Assembly (NCBI GenBank): GCA_032718475.1
Contig: JAUCBJ010001676.1
Location: forward strand, 1-45,242
Length of the DNA: 45,242 nucleotides
Direction: 5' to 3'
DNA from: Nemertoderma westbladi
Lineage: Eukaryota > Xenacoelomorpha > Nemertodermatida > Nemertodermatidae
This document shows, one piece after another, positions 1-12,800 of the stretch (within the stretch, counting starts at the first letter, position 1; each line of letters begins with the position of its first letter). A model generated the notes under the pieces. That model did no database searches and was not told the DNA's origin. It was given only the letters and a program-made list of their open reading frames with translations. The position numbers and the translations under genes were made by a program.

Positions 1-154
1 GTTGTGTCATACTATACTATACTGCTATATATCTCAGACTATTATACCTTTATGCATATTACCGAACATCAGAACTCTTTTACCTTTCACACACGGCGGG
101 GACGCGTGGATAGAAAACCCAACGGATAAACCGGGATCCGTAGATCCCGTCACA
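1..154 (+). mobile_element. Diverged BEL/Pao-type LTR end (relic)
   Basis: This stretch resembles the reverse complement of the LTR at 31825. Shared blocks include CTTTCACACACGGCGGGGAC, GGATAAACCGGGATC and the terminal GATCCCGTCACA, with mismatches and small gaps between them. It ends in the canonical CA at 154, exactly where the (CTTTA)n tract begins. It reads as the 3' end of an LTR in + orientation, from an older or related family rather than the same young copy. No internal region follows it, so it is a solo or truncated LTR. Its left part lies outside the window. Confidence 0.7.
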
Positions 155-650
155 CTTTACTTTACTTTACTTTACTTTACTTTACTTTACTTTACTTTAC
201 TTTACTTTACTTTACTTTACTTTACTTTACTTTACTTTATTTTACTTTACTTTACTTTACTTTACTTTACTTTACTTTACTTTACTTTACTTTACTTTAC
301 TTTACTTTACTTTACTTTCGTATACTTTACTTTACTTTACTTTATTTTACTTTACTTTACCTTACTTTACTTTACTTTACTTTACTTTACTTTACTTTAC
401 TTTACTTTACTTTACTTTACTTTACTTTACTTTACTTTACTTTACTTTATTTTACTTTACTTTACTTTACTTTACTTTATTTTACTTTACTTTACTTTAC
501 TTTACTTTACTTTACTTTACTTTACTTTACTTTACTTTACATTACTTTACTTTACTTTACTTTACTTTACTTTACTTTACTTTACTTTACATTACTTTAC
601 TTTACTTTACTTTACTTTACTTTACTTTACTTTACTTTACTTTACTTTAC
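155..650. repeat. (CTTTA)n pentanucleotide microsatellite abutting a splice acceptor
   Basis: About 100 copies of the pentamer CTTTA lie here, with a few point variants (TTTAT, TTTCG, CTTAC, CATTA). The tract starts at the CA end of the LTR relic and finishes directly in TTTACAG|GCG, the acceptor of the first DNAJC13-like exon. The repeat therefore supplies the pyrimidine-rich tract of that acceptor. The long open frame across it (a run of YFTLL) is a consequence of the repeat and not a gene. Confidence 0.95.
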
Positions 651-652
651 AG

Positions 653-883
653 GCGGAGTACCTCCACTCTCTCCGGGCTCTGAACGCTGTACACAACGCG
701 AACCATTCCTCCCCCTCCCAATCTCGTGAACGTATCAACCGTGTAGAGATTGCCCTGTTGGCCTTAGTTAACGTTATAAAGAACAACGCCGGCACCGAGT
801 TACAATGTATCAGCCATTTCCGACTGCTATTCTCTTTGCTACAACTCGATGGTTGTGGGAAACTGCAGCAACGAGCGTTAGAT
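653..883 (+). CDS. DNAJC13: DNAJC13-like exon (first in window)
   Basis: This exon has 77 codons in phase 0, from [13 protein letters not shown] to LQQRALD. The acceptor TTTACAG is formed by the last copy of the (CTTTA)n tract, and the donor is GAT|GTAAGT. It encodes helical ARM-like sequence ([15 protein letters not shown]). The upstream open frame through the microsatellite is intronic. Confidence 0.9.
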
Positions 884-3800
884 GTAAGTGTTGGTGATTC
901 GCTAAATATATCATTTTATATGTATCATTTAAAGGATGTAAATTACCAGATTGCAAATAGTCAGCTTGGTTAAAAAAATCGTGTGGGAGTGGTACTGTCT
1001 AGTGGAAAGGTAAGAATGTGTTCTACAATATTCACTTTATATTACATTTACCAACTTAACTTAAATTGAAGGCCTCGCCTTATTACTATAAACACAATAC
1101 ATTACTTTATTTCCAAGTGAATAACGTAACATGCGCTGTAGTACCGGTAACATAAGCGAACGAAAATTAAAAAATACAACTTTTTATTAATAATTTTATC
1201 TCATACGTTTCTTTTTGGTTTCATAATCTTTAATATTTTTGTACTACATTACAGGTAATTGCATTAGTTACGGCTAACCATATGTGCATTACCAGTATTG
1301 CCGATTCCGCTGTTCTTCCATATTTACTGATGGTGACGGAAAGTTTGGTATCCAGTCGGTTGTCTGTTTTATCTGCATTACAAGCCCTCGCATCAAACAC
1401 TAAAATTATTAAGGAATCCGTTAATAAAGGTTAGCAATCTCTGCAATCTAATTGTTTACCCTCGTTGCTAGGTACTCCCTTTTATTTGTTTATCTCCGTT
1501 GCTAGGTGCTCTAACTTACTTTGTTTACCCCCGTTGCTAGGAGATCTAGTTTACTTTGTTTACCCCCGTTGCTAGGTGCTCTAATTTACTTTGTTTACCC
1601 CCGTTGCTAGGTGCTCTAACTTACTTTGTTTACCCCCGTTGCTAGGTGATCTAGTTTACTTTGTTTACCCCCGTTGCTAGGTGCTCTAATTTACTTGCTC
1701 GATATGTTCTGTAACGCCACCATACCCCAGGTCCGCGAACTCACCGTAGAAGTTTTCTCCAAGTTTATGGCTGACAAACTCGTTGGTCCTAAAATTCGTA
1801 TATTATTAATGAAATTCTTGCCGCCGATATTTATGGACGCGATGAGGGACAGCGCTGCTACTGTGGTACATATGTTCGAAGGTGAGTAGATAGTTTACAT
1901 TTCATTTCCCAGACGCCAGATTATCCATACAATCTGTATACTGGAAATGCCTATACGCAAAATATTTATAAGTATAGATTCAGGAAATATATTCGTCAAT
2001 GACGTCCAGGTGGGATCGAACTGGTGACCTCCGCATTGGAAGTCTGACGCTCTAACCATTCAGCTATCGGCTCTTATAAAAGATAGGCCTGAAAATAATA
2101 TTTGATACCTTGTATATCCGCAATTTACATCCTCATGGCCTCCCACCTGCCAATACCGTAATCTGCTAGCAACCATTATAGTGCTCAACCCTAACTGAAC
2201 TTGGCCGTCAATGAATAAATATGTTAAAAAATGTTAATATCCAAACTAATCTAACACTTAATAAGAATTGGCGTCATTATAGTTATTGATGATATATATT
2301 ATTTGTGTTTAAATATTTATTTAATTATTTTAGGTGTACACGAGAATCCTGAATTAATTTGGAAGGAAGAAGCCCGGGAGAAGGTCTGTACGGTAACGGC
2401 GAGAATGAAACAATCCTTCTGCAAGTTAGTGTAACTCGCTCTAAATCACGAGAAGTTGCCGAATTTAAGTTAAATTTTAGTCAAATCATTGGAATTAGGT
2501 CTTTTCGAGTTGAACCCAACTGTTAATATAGTAGCAACCAATGTCAGTGTGAATTAATAGTGAGAGTCACGTCGTTAAAAAGTGTGGCACGACAAAGAAT
2601 ATTCAACCTGTAATGTTTTTCTCTATCCATGCCCCTAATGTTATTGTCTGCCTCTGTAACGTTTTTCACTATCCATGCCCCTAATGTTATTGTCTGTCTC
2701 TGCAACGTTTTTGTCCATCCCTTTCCCTGTAACGTTTTTCTCTATCCATGCCCCTAATGTTATTGTCTGTCTCTGTAACGTTTTTGTCCATCCCTTTCTC
2801 TGTATAACGTTTTTCTCTATCCATGCCCCTGTAATGTCATTGTCTGTCTCTGTAACGTTTTTCTCTATCCATGCCCCTAATGTTATTGTCTGTCTCTGTA
2901 ACGTTTTTGTCCATCCCTTTCTCTGTATAACGTTTTTCTCTATCCATGCCCCTGTGATGTTATTGTCTGTCTCTGTAACGTTTTTCACTATCCATGCCCC
3001 TAATGTTATTGTCTGTCTCTGCAACGTTTTTGTCCATCCCTTTCTCTGTAACGTTTTTCTCTATCCATGCCCCTGTAATGTTATTGTCTGTCTCTGTAAC
3101 GTTTTTCTCTATCCATGCCCCTGTGATGTTATTGTCTGTCTCTGTAACGTTTTTGTCCATCCCTTTCTCTGTAACGTTTTTCTCTATCCATGCCCCTGTA
3201 ATGTTAATAATGTCTGTCTCTGTAACGTTTTTCTCTATCCATGCCCCTGTGATGTTATTGTCTGTCTCTGTAACGTTTTTCTCTACCCATGCCCCTGTAA
3301 TGTTATTGTTTGTCTCTGTAACGTTTTTCTCTATCCATGCCCCTGTAATGTTATTGTCTGTCTCTGTAACGTTTTTGTCCATCCCTTTCTCTGTATAACG
3401 TTTTTCTCTATCCATGCCCCTGTAATGTTATTGTCTGTCTCTGTAACGTTTTTCTCTATCCATGCCCCTAATGTTATTGTCTGTCTCTGTAACGTTTTTG
3501 TCCATCCCTTTCTCTGTATAACGTTTTTCTCTATCCATGCCCCTGTGATGTTATTGTCTATCTCTGTAACGTTTTTCACTATCCATGCCCCTAATGTTAT
3601 TGTCTGTCTCTGCAACGTTTTTGTCCATCCCTTTCTCTGTAACGTTTTTTCTACCCATGCCCCTGTAATGTTATTGTCTGTCTCTGTAACGTTTTTGTCC
3701 ATCCCTTTCTCTGTAACGTTTTTCTCTATCCATTCCCCTGTAATGTTATTGTCTGTCTCTGTAACGTTTTTCTCTATCCATGCCCCTGTAATGTTTTTGT

Positions 3801-6800
3801 TTGTCTCTGTAACGTTTTTTCTACCCATGCCCCTGTAATGTTATTGTCTGTCTCTGTAACGTTTTTGTCAATCCCTTTCCCTGTAACATTTTTCTCTATC
3901 CATGCCCCTGTAATGTTATTGTCTGTCTCTGTAACGTTTTTCTCTAGCCATGCCCCTGTAATGTTTTTCTCTATCCATGCCCCTAATGTTATTGTCTGTC
4001 TCTGTAACGTTTTTGTCCATCCCTTTCCCTGTAACGTTTTTCTCTATCCATGCCCCTAATGTTATTGTCTGTCTCTGCAACGTTTTTGTCCATCCCTTTC
4101 TCTGTAACGTTTTTCTCTATCTATGCCACTGTAATGTTATTGTCTGTCTCTGTAACGTTTTTGTCCATCCCTTTCTCTGTAACGTTTTTCTCTATCCATG
4201 CCCCTGTAATGTTATTGTCTGTCTCTGTAACGTTTTTCTCTAGCCATGCCCCTGTAATGTTATTGTTTGTCTCTGTAACGTTTTTTCTACCCATGCCCCT
4301 GTAATGTTATTGTCTGTCTCTGTAACGTTTTTGTCCATCCCTTTCTCTGTAACGTTTTTCTCTATCCATGCCCCTGTAATGTTATTGTCTGTCTCTGTAA
4401 CGTTTTGTCCATCCCTTTCTCTGTAACGTTTTTCTCTATCTATGCCACTGTAATGTTATTGCCTGTCTCTGTAACGTTTTTGTCCATCCCTTTCTCTGTA
4501 ACGTTTTTCTCTATCCATGCCCCTGTAATGTTATTGTCTGTCTCTGTAACGTTTTTGTCCATCCCTTTCTCTGTAACGTTTTTCTCTATCCATGCCCCTG
4601 TAATGTTATTGTCTGTCTCTGCAACGTTTTTCTCTATCCATGCCCCTGTAATGTTATTGTCTGTCTCTGTAACGTTTTTGTCCATCCCTTTCTCTGTAAC
4701 GTTTTTCTCTATCCATGCCCCTGTAATGTTATTGTCTGTCTCTGTAACGTTTTTCTCTAGCCATGCCCCTGTAATGTTATTGTTTGTCTCTGTAACGTTT
4801 TTTCTATCCATGCCCCTGTAATGTTATTGTCTGTCTCTGTAACGTTTTTGTCCATCCCTTTCTCTGTAACGTTTTTCTCTATCCATGCCCCTGTAATGTT
4901 ATTGTCTGTCTCTGTAACGTTTTGTCCATCCCTTTCTCTCTAACGTTTTTCTCTATCCATGCCCCTGTAATGTTATTGTCTGTCTCTGTAACGTTTTTGT
5001 CCATCCCTTTCTCTGTAACGTTTTACTCTATCCATGCCCCTGTAATGTTATTGTCTGTCTCTGTAACGTTTTTGTCCATCCCTTTCTCTGTAACGTTTTT
5101 CTCTATCCATGCCCCTGTAATGTTATTGTCTGTCTCTGTAACGTTTTTGTCCATCCCTTTCTCTGTAACGTTTTTCTCTATCCATGCCCCTAATGTTATT
5201 GTCTGTCTCTGTAACGTTTTTGTCCATCCCTTTCTCTGTAACGTTTTTCTCTATCCATGCCCCTGTAATGTTATTGTCTGTCTCTGTAACGTTTTTCTCT
5301 AGCCATGCCCCTGTAATGTTATTGTTTGTCTCTGTAACGTTTTTTCTATCCATGCCCCTGTAATGTTATTGTCTGTCTCTGTAACGTTTTTGTCCATCCC
5401 TTTCCCTGTAACGTTTTTCTCTATCCATGCCCCTGTAATGTTATTGTCTGTCTCTGTAACGTTTTTGTCCATCCCTTTCTCTGTAACGTTTTTCTCTATC
5501 CATGCCCCTGTAATGTTATTGTCTGTCTCTGTAACGTTTTTGTCCATCCCTTTCTCTGTAACGTTTTTCTCTATCCATGCCCCTGTAATGTTATTGTCTG
5601 TCTCTGTAACGTTTTTGTCCATCCCTTTCTCTGTAACGTTTTTCTCTATCCTGGCCCCTGTAATGTTATTGTCTGTCTCTGTAACGTTTTTCTCTATCCA
5701 TGCCCCTGTAATGTTATTGTCTGTCTCTGTAACGTTTTTGTCCATCCCTTTCTCTGTAACGTTTTTCTCTATCCATGCCCCTGTAATGTTATTGTCTGTC
5801 TCTGTAACGTTTTTGTCCATCCCTTTCTCTGTAACGTTTTTCTCTATCCATGCCCCTGTAATGTTATTGTCTGTCTCTGTAACGTTTTTCTCTAGCCATG
5901 CCCCTGTAATGTTATTGTTTGTCTCTGTAACGTTTTTTCTATCCATGCCCCTGTAATGTTATTGTCTGTCTCTGTAACGTTTTTGTCCATCCCTTTCTCT
6001 GTAACGTTTTTCTCTATCCATGCCCCTGTAATGTTATTGTCTGTCTCTGTAACGTTTTGTCCATCCCTTTCTCTGTAACGTTTTTCTCTATCTATGCCAC
6101 TGTAATGTTATTGCCTGTCTCTGTAACGTTTTTGTCCATCCCTTTCTCTGTAACGTTTTTCTCTATCCATGCCCCTGTAATGTTATTGTCTGTCTCTGTA
6201 ACGTTTTTGTCCATCCCTTTCTCTGTAACGTTTTTCTCTATCCATGCCCCTGTAATGTTATTGTCTGTCTCTGTAACGTTTTTGTCCATCCCTTTCTCTG
6301 TAACGTTTTTCTCTATCCATGCCCCTGTAATGTTATTGTCTGTCTCTGTAACGTTTTTGTCCATCCCTTTCTCTGTAACGTTTTTCTCTATCCTGGCCCC
6401 TGTAATGTTATTGTCTGTCTCTGTAACGTTTTTCTCTATCCATGCCCCTGTAATGTTATTGTCTGTCTCTGTAACGTTTTTGTCCATCCCTTTCTCTGTA
6501 ACGTTTTTCTCTATCCATGCCCCTGTAATGTTATTGTCTGTCTCTGTAACGTTTTTGTCCATCCCTTTCTCTGTAACGTTTTTCTCTATCCATGCCCCTG
6601 TAATGTTATTGTCTGTCTCTGTAACGTTTTTCTCTAGCCATGCCCCTGTAATGTTATTGTCTGTCTCTGTAACGTTTTTGTCCATCCCTTTCTCTGTAAC
6701 GTTTTTCTCTATCCATGCCCCTGTAATGTTCTTGTCTGTCTCTGTAACGTTTTTCTCTAGCCATGCCCCTGTAATGTTATTGTCTGTCTCTGTAACGTTT

Positions 6801-9800
6801 TTGTCCATCCCTTTCTCTGTAACGTTTTTCTCTATCCATGCCCCTGTAATGTTATTGTCTGTCTCTGTAACGTTTTTCTCTATCCATGCCCCTGTAATGT
6901 TATTGTCTGTCTCTGTAACGTTTTTCTCTATCCATGCCCCTGTAATGTTATTGTCTGCCTCTGTAACGTTTTTATCTATCCATGCCCCTGTAATGTTATT
7001 GTCTGTCTCTGTAACGTTTTTGTCCATCCCTTTCTCTGTAACGTTTTTCTCTATCCATGCCCCTGTAATGTTATTGTCTGTCTCTGTAACGTTTTTGTCC
7101 ATCCCTTTCTCCCGAACGTTTTTCTCTATCCATGCCCCTGTAATGTTATTGTCTGTCTCTGTATAACGTTTTTGTCCATCCCTTTCTCTGTAACGTTTTT
7201 CTCTATCCATGCCCCTGTAATGTTATTGTCTGTCTCTGTAACGTTTTGTCCATCCCTTTCTCTGTAACGTTTTTCTCTATCTATGCCACTGTAATGTTAT
7301 TGCCTGTCTCTGTAACGTTTTTGTCCATCCCTTTCTCTGTAACGTTTATCTCTATCCATGCCCCTGTAATGTTATTGTCTGTCTCTGTAACGTTTTTCTC
7401 TATCCATGCCCATGTAATGTTATTGTCTGTCTCTGTAACGTTTTTCTCTATCCATGCCCCTGTAATGTTATTGTCTGTCTCTGTAACGTTTTTGTCCATC
7501 CCTTTCTCTGTAACGTTTTTCTCTATCCATGCCCCTGTAATGTTATTGTCTGTCTCTGTAACGTTTTTGTCCATCCCTTTCTCCCGAACGTTTTTCTCTA
7601 TCCATGCCCCTGTAATGTTATTGTCTGTCTCTGTATAACGTTTTTGTCCATCCCTTTCTCTGTAACGTTTTTCTCTATCCATGCCCCTGTAATGTTATTG
7701 TCTGTCTCTGTAACGTTTTGTCCATCCCTTTCTCTGTAACGTTTTTCTCTATCTATGCCACTGTAATGTTATTGCCTGTCTCTGTAACGTTTTTGTCCAT
7801 CCCTTTCTCTGTAACGTTTATCTCTATCCATGCCCCTGTAATGTTATTGTCTGTCTCTGTAACGTTTTTCTCTATCCATGCCCCTGTAATGTTATTGTCT
7901 GTCTCTGTAACGTTTTTCTCTATACATGCCCCTGTAATGTTATTGTCTTTGTCGGGTTGTCTATATCGGCTGTATGGCTTTTTTATCTATATAGTTATTA
8001 AGTATATACTCGAATATTAATTATAATATTAATTACGTTTTACGTTTTACGTTAAAATTTTGTCGTTTCTAATACAAAAGAGCCTATTTTTAATGTATTA
8101 CATTTATTTGGTATTGTTTAATAATAATGTAATAATATATTGTCACTTTATTTATTAATTAAGAAATTCGAAGCAGTTCATTTTGCTCAATGTTATTAAT
8201 TATTAAATATAATTTTCCCAGGGAGCAGAAAGCCAATCCAGATATAAATTGGCGTCTTCCGGAAGACTTCGCCGTAGTTTACGCTGATATTGAGGGAGAA
8301 TTAGTTATAGGGGGAGTTTATTTAAGATTGTACATCTCGCAACCGGCGTGGGTCCTACGGAAACCTAAAGAATTCCTTGTGGAAATATTAGATAAACTCA
8401 TTCAACTTAGCAGTTACCAAAACCCACAGGTAAGTGGGACCTGGAAATATTAGATAAACTCATTCAACTTAGCAGTTACCAAAACCCACAAGTAAGTGGG
8501 ACCTGGAAATATTAGATAAACTCATTCAACTTAGCAGCTACCAAAGCCCACAGGGAAGTGGGACCTGGAAATATTAGATAAACTCATTCAACTTAGCAGT
8601 TACCAAAACCCACAAGTAAGTGGGACCTGGAAATATTAGATAAACTCATTCAACTTAGCAGCTACCAAAGCCCACAGGTAAGTGGGACCTGGAAATATTA
8701 GATAAACTCATTCAACTTAGCAGTTACCAAAACCCATAGGTAAGTGGGACCTGGAAATATTAGATAAACTCATTCAACTTAGCAGTTACCAAAACCCACA
8801 GGGAAGTGGGACCTGGAAATATTAGATAAACTCATTCAACTTAGCAGCTACCAAAGCCCACAGGGAAGTGGGACCTGGAAATATTAGATAAACTCATTCA
8901 ACTTAGCAGTTACCAAAACCCATAGGTAAGTGGGACCTGGAAATATTAGATAAACTCATTCAACTTAGCAGCTACCAAAGCCCACAGGGAAGTGGGACCT
9001 GGAAATATTAGATAAACTCATTCAACTTAGCAGTTACCAAAACCCACAGGTAAGTGGGACCTGGAAATATTAGATAAATTCATTCAACTTAGCAGTTACC
9101 AAAACCCATAGGTAAGTGGTACCTGGAAATATTAGATAAACTCATTCAACTTAGCAGCTACCAAAGCCCACAGGGAAGTGGGACCTGGAAATATTAGATA
9201 AACTCATTCAACTTAGCAGTTACCAAAACCCACAGGTAAGTGGGACCTGGAAATATTAGATAAACTCATTCAACTTAGCAGCTACCAAAGCCCACAGGGA
9301 AGTGGGACCTAGAAATATTAGATAAACTCATTCAACTTAGCAGTAACCAAAACCCACAGGTAAGTGGGACCTGGAAATATTAGATAAATTCATTCAACTT
9401 AGCAGTTACCAAAACCCATAGGTAAGTGGTACCTGGAAATATTAGATAAACTCATTCAACTTAGCAGCTACCAAAGCCCACAGGGAAGTGGGACCTGGAA
9501 ATATTAGATAAACTCATTCAACTTAGCAGTTACCAAAACTCACAGGTAAGTGGGACCTGGAAATATTAGATAAACTCATTCAACTTAGCAGTTACCAAAG
9601 CCCACAGGGAAGTGGGACCTGGAAATATTAGATAAACTCATTCAACTTAGCAGTTACCAAAACCCACAGGTAAGTGGGACCTGGAAATATTAGATAAACT
9701 CATTCAACTTAGCAGTTACCAAAACCCACAGGTTAGTGCGACCTGGAAATATTAGATAAACTCATTCAACTTAGCAGCTACCAAAACCCACAGGGAAGTG

Positions 9801-12800
9801 GGACCTGGAAATATTAGATAAACTCATTCAACTTAGCAGTTACCAAAGCCCACAGGGAAGTGGGACCTGGAAATATTAGATAAACTCATTCAACTTAGCA
9901 GTTACCAAAACCCACAGGTAAGTGGGACCTGGAAATATTAGATAAACTCATTCAACTTAGCAGTTACCAAAACCCACAGGTTAGTGCGACCTGGAAATAT
10001 TAGATAAACTCATTCAACTTAGCAGCTACCAAAACCCACAGGGAAGTGGTACCTGGAAATATTAGATAAACTCATTCAACTTAGCAGCTACCAAAGCCCA
10101 CAGGGAAGTGGGACCTGGAAATATTAGATAAACTCATTCAACGCAGTTACCAAAACCCACAGGTAAGTGGGACCTGGAAATATTAGATAAACTCATTCAA
10201 CTTAGCAGTTACCAAAACCCACAGGGAAGTGGGACCTGGAAATATTAGATAAACTCATTCAACTTAGCAGCTACCAAAACCCACAGGGAAGTGGGACCTG
10301 GAAATATTAGATAAACTCATTCAACTTAGCAGTTACCAAAACCCACAGGTAAGTGGGACCTGGAAATATTAGATAAACTCATTCAACTTAGCATTTACCA
10401 AAACCCACAGGTAAGTGGGACCTGGAAATATTAGATAAACTCATTCAACTTAGCATTTACCAAAACCCACAGGTAAGTGGGACCTGGAAATATTAGATAA
10501 ACTCATTCAACTTAGCAGCTACCAAAGCCCACAGGGAAGTGGGACCTGGAAATATTAGATAAACTCATTCAACTTAGCAGTTACCAAAACCCACAGGGAA
10601 GTGGGACCTGGAAATATTAGATAAACTCATTCAACTTAGCAGTTACCAAAACCCACAGGGAAGTGGGACCTGGAAATATTAGATAAACTCATTCAACTTA
10701 GCAGCTATCAAAACCCATAGGTAAGTGGGACCTGGAAATATTAGATAAACTCATTCAACTTAGCAGTTACCAAAACCCACAGGGAAGTGGGACCTGGAAA
10801 TATTAGATAAACTCATTCAACTTAGCAGTTACCAAAACCCACAGGGAAGTGGGACCTGGAAATATTAGATAAACTCATTCAACTTAGCAGCTACCAAAAC
10901 CCATAGGTAAGTGGGACCTGGAAATATTAGATAAACTCATTCAACTTAGCAGCTACCAAAACCCATAGGTAAGTGGTACCTGGAAATATTAGATAAACTC
11001 ATTCAACTTAGCAGTTACCAAAACCCACAGGGAAGTGGGACCTGGAAATATTAGATAAACTCATTCAACTTAGCAGTTACCAAAACCCACAGGGAAGTGG
11101 GACCTGGAAATATTAGATAAACTCATTCAACTTAGCAGCTACCAAAACCCACAGGGAAGTGGTACCTGGAAATATTAGATAAACTCATTCAACTTAGCAG
11201 TTACCAAAACCCACAGGTAAGTGGGACCTGGAAATATTAGATAAACTCATTCAACTTAGCAGCTACCAAAACCCACAGGTAAATGGGACCTGGAAATATT
11301 AGATAAACTCATTCAACTTAGCAGTTACCAAAACCCACAGGGAAGTGGGACCTGGAAATATTAGATAAACTCATTCAACTTAGCAGTTACCAAAACCCAC
11401 AGGGAAGTGGGACCTGGAAATATTAGATAAACTCATTCAACTTAGCAGTTACCAAAACCCACAGGGAAGTGGGACCTGGAAATATTAGATAAACTCATTC
11501 AACTTAGCAGCTACCAAAACCCACAGGTAAGTGGGACCTGGAAATATTAGATAAACTCATTCAACTTAGCAGCTACCAAAACCCACAGGGAAGTGGGACC
11601 TGGAAATATTAGATAAACTCATTCAACTTAGCAGTTACCAAAACCCACAGGGAAGTGGGACCTGGAAATATTAGATAAACTCATTCAACTTAGCAGCTAC
11701 CAAAACCCACAGGGAAGTGGTACCGGGAAATATTAGATAAACTCATTCAACTTAGCAGTTACCAAAACCCACAGGTAAGTGGGACCTGGAAATATTAGAT
11801 AAACTCATTCAACTTAGCAGCTACCAAAACCCACAGGTAAGTGGGACCTGGAAATATTAGATAAACTCATTCAACTTAGCAGTTACCAAAACCCACAGGT
11901 AAGTGGGACCTGGAAATATTAGATAAACTCATTCAACTTAGCAGCTACCAAAACCCACAGGTAAGTGGGACCTGGAAATATTAGATAAACTCATTCAACT
12001 TAGCATTTACCAAAACCCACAGGTAAGTGGGACCTGGAAATATTAGATAAACTCATTCAACTTAGCAGCTACCAAAGCCCACAGGGAAGTGGGACCTGGA
12101 AATATTAGATAAACTCATTCAACTTAGCAGTTACCAAAACCCACAGGGAAGTGGGACCTGGAAATATTAGATAAACTCATTCAACTTAGCAGTTACCAAA
12201 ACCCACAGGGAAGTGGGACCTGGAAATATTAGATAAACTCATTCAACTTAGCAGCTACCAAAACCCATAGGTAAGTGGGACCTGGAAATATTAGATAAAC
12301 TCATTCAACTTAGCAGTTACCAAAACCCACAGGGAAGTGGGACCTGGAAATATTAGATAAACTCATTCAACTTAGCAGTTACCAAAACCCACAGGGAAGT
12401 GGGACCTGGAAATATTAGATAAACTCATTCAACTTAGCAGCTACCAAAACCCATAGGTAAGTGGGACCTGGAAATATTAGATAAACTCATTCAACTTAGC
12501 AGCTACCAAAACCCATAGGTAAGTGGGACCTAGAAATATTAGATAAACTCATTCAACTTAGCAGTTACCAAAACCCACAGGTAAGTGGGACCTGGAAATA
12601 TTAGATAAATTCATTCAACTTAGCAGTTACCAAAACCCATAGGTAAGTGGTACCTGGAAATATTAGATAAACTCATTCAACTTAGCAGCTACCAAAGCCC
12701 ACAGGGAAGTGGGACCTGGAAATATTAGATAAACTCATTCAACTTAGCAGTTACCAAAGCCCACAGGGAAGTGGGACCTGGAAATATTAGATAAACTCAT

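Noticed and set aside
2-973. Long + strand open frame through the pentanucleotide tract
   Set aside because: Most of it is (CTTTA)n read as YFTLL. Only 653-883 is real coding sequence, bounded by a good acceptor and donor.
2001-2075. Functional tRNA-Gly gene
   Set aside because: The acceptor stem does not pair and the anticodon stem is broken.
2641-8020. Many overlapping open frames on both strands in the 48/27-bp array
   Set aside because: They arise because module lengths are multiples of three without stops. They run on both strands, change phase at 2-bp variants, and lie in a confirmed intron.
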